A stretch of 53,614 bases of DNA, taken from NCBI RefSeq assembly GCF_032854445.1, contig NW_027018233.1, positions 1 through 53,614 on the forward strand, read 5' to 3'. The notes beneath the pieces were generated by a model. It was given only the letters and a program-made list of their open reading frames with translations. It ran no database searches and had not been told where the DNA came from. This DNA comes from Liolophura sinensis (taxonomy: Eukaryota > Mollusca > Polyplacophora > Chitonida > Chitonidae). This document shows, one piece after another, positions 48,051-53,614 of this stretch (position 1 is the first letter of the stretch; each line of letters opens with the position of its first letter). The translations under genes and the position numbers were made by a program.

Positions 48051-51000
48051 TCCAAGACAATCTCAATGTCTTTATCTACGTGTAGAAAAACCACACCATT
48101 CGTACATAAAAAACACAATGTACTAGATACAGTCTGCTGTAAAAAGTACAACTGATCACTGAACCACATCTATAAGGTTCTAATAGATGCGGAATTGGGC
48201 CAGGCATCGGCAGCTATTTAAAAAATTTCAAATTTCCCTGGTTTCCATGGAGTAAGAGCCGTTGCTGGGCACGTGACTATGACATCAATGATCATTCAAT
48301 TGTCGCTACAGCCAAAAGTATTGGTCGGAGAGCAACGCGGTTTGCACCATTCGATTTCTCGTCACAAAATACGTCGGATTAGCCTCTTACCAGCAGCACT
48401 GGAACAGTTTTTCCACTTTTGCATTTTTGCCTGGTCTTTTTGTTAATTGAAATCGGATACACTGTACTATGCACAATCGCGACTGGTCGTTACTATATTC
48501 AACTTTTAACTATACGTTATGTGCCCTTCTGTAGCCCAGAAGACGTCAAATCTTTGGGCTAAGCCCATTTAACTCATCCAGCAATTGTCTTACTTTTAAG
48601 TCCAAGACAATCTCAATGTCTTTATCTACGTGTAGAAAAACCACACCATTCGTACATAAAAAAAACAATGTACTAGATACAGTCTGCTGTAAAAAGTACA
48701 ACTGATCACTGAACCACATCTATAAGGTTCTAATAGATGCGGAATTGGGCCAGGCATCGGCAGCTGTTTAAAAAATTGCAAATTTCCCTGGTTTCCATGG
48801 AGTAAGAGCCGTTGCTGGGCACGTGACTATGACATCAATGATCATTCAATTGTCGCTACAGCCAAAAGTATTGGTCGGAGAGCAACGCGGTTTGCACCAT
48901 TCGATTTCTCGTGACAAAATACGTCGGATTAGCCTCTTACCAGCAGCACTGGAACAGTTTTTCCACTTTTGCATTTTTGCCTGGTGTTTTTGTTAATTGA
49001 AATCGGATACACTGTACTATGCACAATCGCGACTGGTCGTTACTATATTCAACTTTTAACTATACGTTATGTGCCCTTCGGTAGCCCAGAAGACGTCAAA
49101 TCTTTGGGCTAAGCCCATTTAACTCATCCAGCAATTGTCTTACTTTTCAGTCCAAGACAATCTCAATGTCTTTATCTACGTGTAGAAAAACCACACCATT
49201 CGTACATAAAAAACACAAGGTACTAGATACAGTCTGCTGTAAAAAGTACAACTGATCACTGAACCACATTTATAAGGTTCTAATAGATGCGGAATTGGGC
49301 CAGGCATCGGCAGCTGTTAAAAAATTGCATATTTCCCTGGTTTCCATGGAGTAAGAGCCGTTGCTGGGCACGTGACTATGACATCAATGATCATTCAATT
49401 GTCGCTACAGCCAAAAGTATTAGTCGGAGAGCAACGCAGTTTGCACCATTCGATTTCTCGTTACAAAATACGTCGGATTAGCCTCTTACCAGCAGCACTG
49501 GAACAGTTTTTCCACTTTTGCATTTTTGCCTGGTCTTTTTGTTAATTGAAATCGGATACACTGTACTATGCACAATCGCGACTGGTCGTTACTATATTCA
49601 ACTTTTAACTATACGTTATGTGCCCTTCGGTAGCCCAGAAGACGTCAAATCTTTGGGCTAAGCCCATTTAACTCATCCAGCAATTGTCTTACTTTTCAGT
49701 CCAAGACAATCTCAATGTCTTTATCTACGTGTAGAAAAACCACACCATTTGTACATAAAAAACACAAGGTACTAGATACAGTCCTGCTGTAAAAAGTACA
49801 ACTGATCACTGACCCACATCTATAAGGTTCTAAAAGATGCGGAATTGGCCCAGGCATCGGCAGCTGTTTAGAAAATTGCAAATTTCCCTGGTTTCCCATG
49901 GAGTAAGAGCCGTTGCTGGGCACGTGACTATGACATCAATGATCATTCAATTGTCGCTACAGCCAAAAGTATTAGTCGGAGAGCAACGCGGTTTGCACCA
50001 TTCGATTTCTCGTGACAAAATACGTCGGATTAGCCTCTTACCAGCAGCACTGGAACAGTTTTTCCACTTTTGCATTTTTGCCTGGTGTTTTTGTTAATTG
50101 AAATCGGATACACTGTACTATGCACAATCGCGACTGGTCGTTACTATATTCAACTTTTAACTATACGTTATGTGCCCTTCGGTAGCCCAGAAGACGTCAA
50201 ATCTTTGGGCTAAGCCCATTTAACTCATCCAGCAATTGTCTTACTTTTAAGTCCAAGACAATCTCAATGTCTTTATCTACGTGTAGAAAAACCACACCAT
50301 TCGTACATAAAAAACACAATGTACTAGATACAGTCTGCTGTAAAAAGTACAACTGATCACTGAACCACATCTATAAGGTTCTAATAGATGCGGAATTGGG
50401 CCAGGCATCGGCAGCTATTTAAAAAATTTCAAATTTCCCTGGTTTCCATGGAGTAAGAGCCGTTGCTGGGCACGTGACTATGACATCAATGATCATTCAA
50501 TTGTCGCTACAGCCAAAAGTATTGGTCGGAGAGCAACGCGGTTTGCACCATTCGATTTCTCGTCACAAAATACGTCGGATTAGCCTCTTACCAGCAGCAC
50601 TGGAACAGTTTTTTCCACTTTTGCATTTTTGCCTGGTCTTTTGTTAATTGAAATCGGATACACTGTACTATGCACAATCGCGACTGGTCGTTACTATATT
50701 CAACTTTTAACTATACGTTATGTGCCCTTCTGTAGCCCAGAAGACGTCAAATCTTTGGGCTAAGCCCATTTAACTCATCCAGCAATTGTCTTACTTTAAG
50801 TCCAAGACAATCTCAATGTCTTTATCTACGTGTAGAAAAACCACACCATTCGTACATAAAAAAAACAATGTACTAGATACAGTCTGCTGTAAAAAGTACA
50901 ACTGATCACTGAACCACATCTATAAGGTTCTAATAGATGCGGAATTGGGCCAGGCATCGGCAGCTGTTTAAAAAATTGCAAATTTCCCTGGTTTCCATGG

Positions 51001-53614
51001 AGTAAGAGCCGTTGCTGGGCACGTGACTATGACATCAATGATCATTCAATTGTCGCTACAGCCAAAAGTATTGGTCGGAGAGCAACGCGGTTTGCACCAT
51101 TCGATTTCTCGTGACAAAATACGTCGGATTAGCCTCTTACCAGCAGCACTGGAACAGTTTTTTCCACTTTTGCATTTTGCCTGGTGTTTTTGTTAATTGA
51201 AATCGGATACACTGTACTATGCACAATCGCGACTGGTCGTTACTATATTCAACTTTTAACTATACGTTATGTGCCCTTCTGTAGCCCAGAAGACGTCAAT
51301 CTTTGGGCTAAGCCCATTTAACTCATCCAGCAATTGTCTTACTTTTAAGTCCAAGACAATCTCAATGTCTTTATCTACGTGTAGAAAAACCACACCATTC
51401 GTACATAAAAAAAACAATGTACTAGATACAGTCTGCTGTAAAAAGTACAACTGATCACTGAACCACATCTATAAGGTTCTAATAGATGCGGAATTGGGCC
51501 AGGCATCGGCAGCTGTTTAAAAAAATTGCAAATTTCCCTGGTTTCCATGGAGTAAGAGCCGTTGCTGGGCACGTGACTATGACATCAATGATCATTCAAT
51601 TGACGCTACAGCCAAAAGTATTGGTCGGAGAGCAACGCGGTTTGCACCATTCGATTTCTCGTGACAAAATACGTCGGATTAGCCTCTTACTAGCAGCACT
51701 GGAACAGTTTTTCCACTTTTGCATTTTTGCCTGGTCTTTTTGTAAATTGAAATCTGATAAACTGTACTATGCACAATCGAGACTGGTCGTTACGATATTC
51801 AACTTTTAACTATACGTTATGTGCCCTTCGGTAGCCCAGAAGACGTCAAATCTTTGGGCTAAGCCCATTTAACTCATCCAGCAATTGTCTTACTTTTAAG
51901 TCCAAGACAATTTCAATGTCTTTATCTACGTGTAGAAAAACCACACCATTCGTACATAAAAAACACAAGGTACTAGATACAGTCTGCTGTAAAAAGTACA
52001 ACTGATCACTGAACCACATTTATAAGGTTCTAATAGATGCGGAATTGGGCCAGGCATCGGCAGCTGTTTAAAAAATTGCATATTTCCCTGGTTTCCATGG
52101 AGTAAGAGCCGTTGCTGGGCACGTGACTATGACATCAATGATCATTCAATTGTCGCTACAGCCAAAAGTATTAGTCGGAGAGCAACGCAGTTTGCACCAT
52201 TCGATTTCTCGTTACAAAATACGTCGGATTAGCCTCTTACCAGCAGCACTGGAACAGTTTTTCCACTTTTGCATTTTTGCCTGGTCTTTTTGTTAATTGA
52301 AATCGGATACACTGTACTATGCACAATCGCGACTGGTCGTTACTATATTCAACTTTTAACTATACGTTATGTGCCCTTCGGTAGCCCAGAAGACGTCAAA
52401 TCTTTGGGCTAAGCCCATTTAACTCATCCAGCAATTGTCTTACTTTTCAGTCCAAGACAATCTCAATGTCTTTATCTACGTGTAGAAAAACCACACCATT
52501 TGTACATAAAAAACACAATGTACTAGATACAGTCTGCTGTAAAAAGTACAACTGATCACTGACCCACATCAATAAGGTTCTAAAAGATGCGGAATTGGCC
52601 CAGGCATCGGCAGCTGTTTAGAAAATTGCAAATTTCAATAGTTTCCATGGAGTAAGAGCCGTTGCTGGGCACGTGACTATGACATCAATGATCATTCAAT
52701 TGTCGCTACAGCCAAAAGTATTAGTCGGAGAGCAACGCGGTTTGCACCATTCGATTTCTCGTGACAAAATACGTCGGATTAGCCTCTTACCAGCAGCACT
52801 GGAACAGTTTTTCCACTTTTGCATTTTTGCCTGGTGTTTTTGTTAATTGAAATCGGATACACTGTACTATGCACAATCGCGACTGGTCGTTACTATATTC
52901 AACTTTTAACTATACGTTATGTGCCCTTCGGTAGCCCAGAAGACGTCAAATCTTTGGGCTAAGCCCATTTAACTCATCCAGCAATTGTCTTACTTTTCAG
53001 TCCAAGACAATCTCAATGTCTTTATCTACGTGTAGAAAAACCACACCATTTGTACATAAAAAAACACAATGTACTAGATACAGTCTGCTGTAAAAAGTAC
53101 AACTGATCACTGACCCACATCAATAGGGTTCTAAAAGATGCGGAATTGGCCAAGGCATCGGCAGCTGTTTAGAAAATAGCAAATTTCCCTGGTTTCCATG
53201 GAGTAAGAGCCGTTGCTGGGCACGTGACTATGACATCAATGATCATTCAATTGTCGCTACAGCCAAAAGTATTGGTCGGAGAGCAACGCGGTTTGCACCA
53301 TTCGATTTCTCGTCACAAAATACGTCGGATTAGCCTCTTACCAGTAGCACTGGAACAGTTTTTCCACTTTTGCATTTATGCCTGGTCTTTTTGTTAATTG
53401 AAATCGGATACACTGTACTATGCACAATCGCGACTGGTCGTTACTATATTCAACTTTTAACTATACGTTATGTGCCCTTCGGTAGCCCAGAAGACGTCAA
53501 ATCTTTGGGCTAAGCCCATTTAACTCATCCAGCAATTGTCTTACTTTTAAGTCCAAGACAATCTCAATGTCTTTATCTACGTGTAGAAAAACCACACCAT
53601 TCGTACATAAAAAA
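48051..53614. repeat. Thirteen-unit higher-order block, copy 2, cut by window end
   Basis: The stretch 49400-53614 follows 42250-46470 closely, including private pairs: AATTTCAATAGTTTCC (45484 and 52633), AGAAAATAGC (46021 and 53171), TTGACGCTAC (44451 and 51600), and GCATTTATGCC (46225 and 53374). U89b-U90a differs from U76b-U77a: it has GTGTTTTTG and TTTTCAGTCC instead of the TTGACGC lineage. One-base indels cluster at 49780-51530. Confidence 0.85.

Larger units (their letters stand above)
1..53614. repeat. 550-base satellite array, head to tail, about 97.6 copies
   Basis: Every stretch of the window is the same unit in the same orientation. The landmark GGGCAC(GTGAC) starts at 475, 1032, 1581, 2131, 2680, 3231, 3782, 4332, 4881, 5432, 5979, 6530, 7084, 7632, 8181, 8733, 9283, 9834, 10384, 10934, 11483, 12033, 12584, 13133, 13683, 14234, 14784, 15335, 15886, 16436, 16987, 17537, 18087, 18637, 19187, 19710, 20260, 20809, 21359, 21909, 22458, 23008, 23558, 24107, 24657, 25173, 25722, 26272, 26822, 27372, 27922, 28471, 29021, 29570, 30120, 30670, 31220, 31769, 32317, 32867, 33417, 33967, 34518, 35068, 35620, 36169, 36718, 37267, 37818, 38369, 38920, 39470, 40020, 40570, 41120, 41668, 42220, 42769, 43318, 43868, 44418, 44968, 45518, 46068, 46618, 47167, 47717, 48267, 48817, 49366, 49918, 50468, 51017, 51567, 52117, 52667 and 53218. 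Below, units are numbered U1-U97 by these landmarks, and 'b' means the part after a landmark. Mean spacing is 549.4. No inversion, foreign insertion or array edge is seen. Family and host are unknown to me. Confidence 0.99.

Noticed and set aside
51486-51809. 107-residue open frame on the plus strand
   Set aside because: It needs the extra A near 51520 and the GTAAATTG variant that removes a stop. The equivalent units at 41.7 and 44.4 kb give only 78 residues. It is a repeat by-product.
1-53614. CRISPR-like regular spacing
   Set aside because: The whole 550-base unit is conserved; there are no short repeats separated by unique spacers and no cas genes.
1-53614. CENP-B box or telomere repeat within the array
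   Set aside because: I looked for the TTCG...A..CGGGA pattern and for TTAGGG-like runs and found neither in the unit.

Overview
The window is one uninterrupted block of eukaryotic-type satellite DNA. A single unit of about 550 bases repeats head to tail, in the same orientation, from the first base to the last (about 97.6 copies). I find no real protein-coding gene, RNA gene, transposon, CRISPR array or unique-sequence island. Arrays this long and pure are typical of centromeric, pericentromeric, subtelomeric or sex-chromosome heterochromatin. The species cannot be named from the sequence. The unit is about 41% GC, and CpG is only slightly under-represented (20 seen against about 23 expected in one 550-base unit). 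That fits a genome without heavy germline CpG methylation, such as many invertebrates, but this is weak evidence.

Layout. The window opens inside a unit (about 0.86 copy) and closes inside another (about 0.72 copy). Between them, 97 copies of the landmark GGGCACGTGAC are spaced 547-557 bases apart. The two exceptions are 523 (27-base deletion at about 19226) and 516 (33-base deletion at about 24702). Normal length variation comes from a few small differences: GTTTA versus GTTA near the end of the unit, and AATTG versus AATTTG in the middle.

The array is a mosaic of larger duplications recognised by shared rare variants. (1) A ten-unit block of about 5.5 kb at 4441-9943 is repeated at 9944-15440; positions 1-2170 are a third, partial copy. 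(2) A three-unit block of about 1651 bases lies at 14900-16550 and again at 16551-18200. (3) One unit carrying the 27-base deletion is a fresh single-unit duplication (18735-19225 and 19258-19748). (4) A seven-unit repeat lies at 25650-28800 and 29500-32100, the second copy short by one unit. (5) A thirteen-unit repeat of about 7.15 kb covers 40900-53614. Shorter shared patches link distant parts, for example 21300-23100 with 33360-35150. These patterns are what unequal crossing-over and gene conversion between sister arrays produce.

Two caveats. First, the leftmost 10 kb differs from its own duplicate almost only by one-base insertions and deletions, which looks like unpolished long-read error rather than evolution. 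Second, the many 60-114 residue open frames are by-products of the repeat: each is confined to one unit, the unit length is not a multiple of three, and the longest depend on those one-base indels. I did not find an undescribed gene system. What merits a second look is the array's recombination history, its conserved short dyads and T-tracts, and the overlapping deletions.
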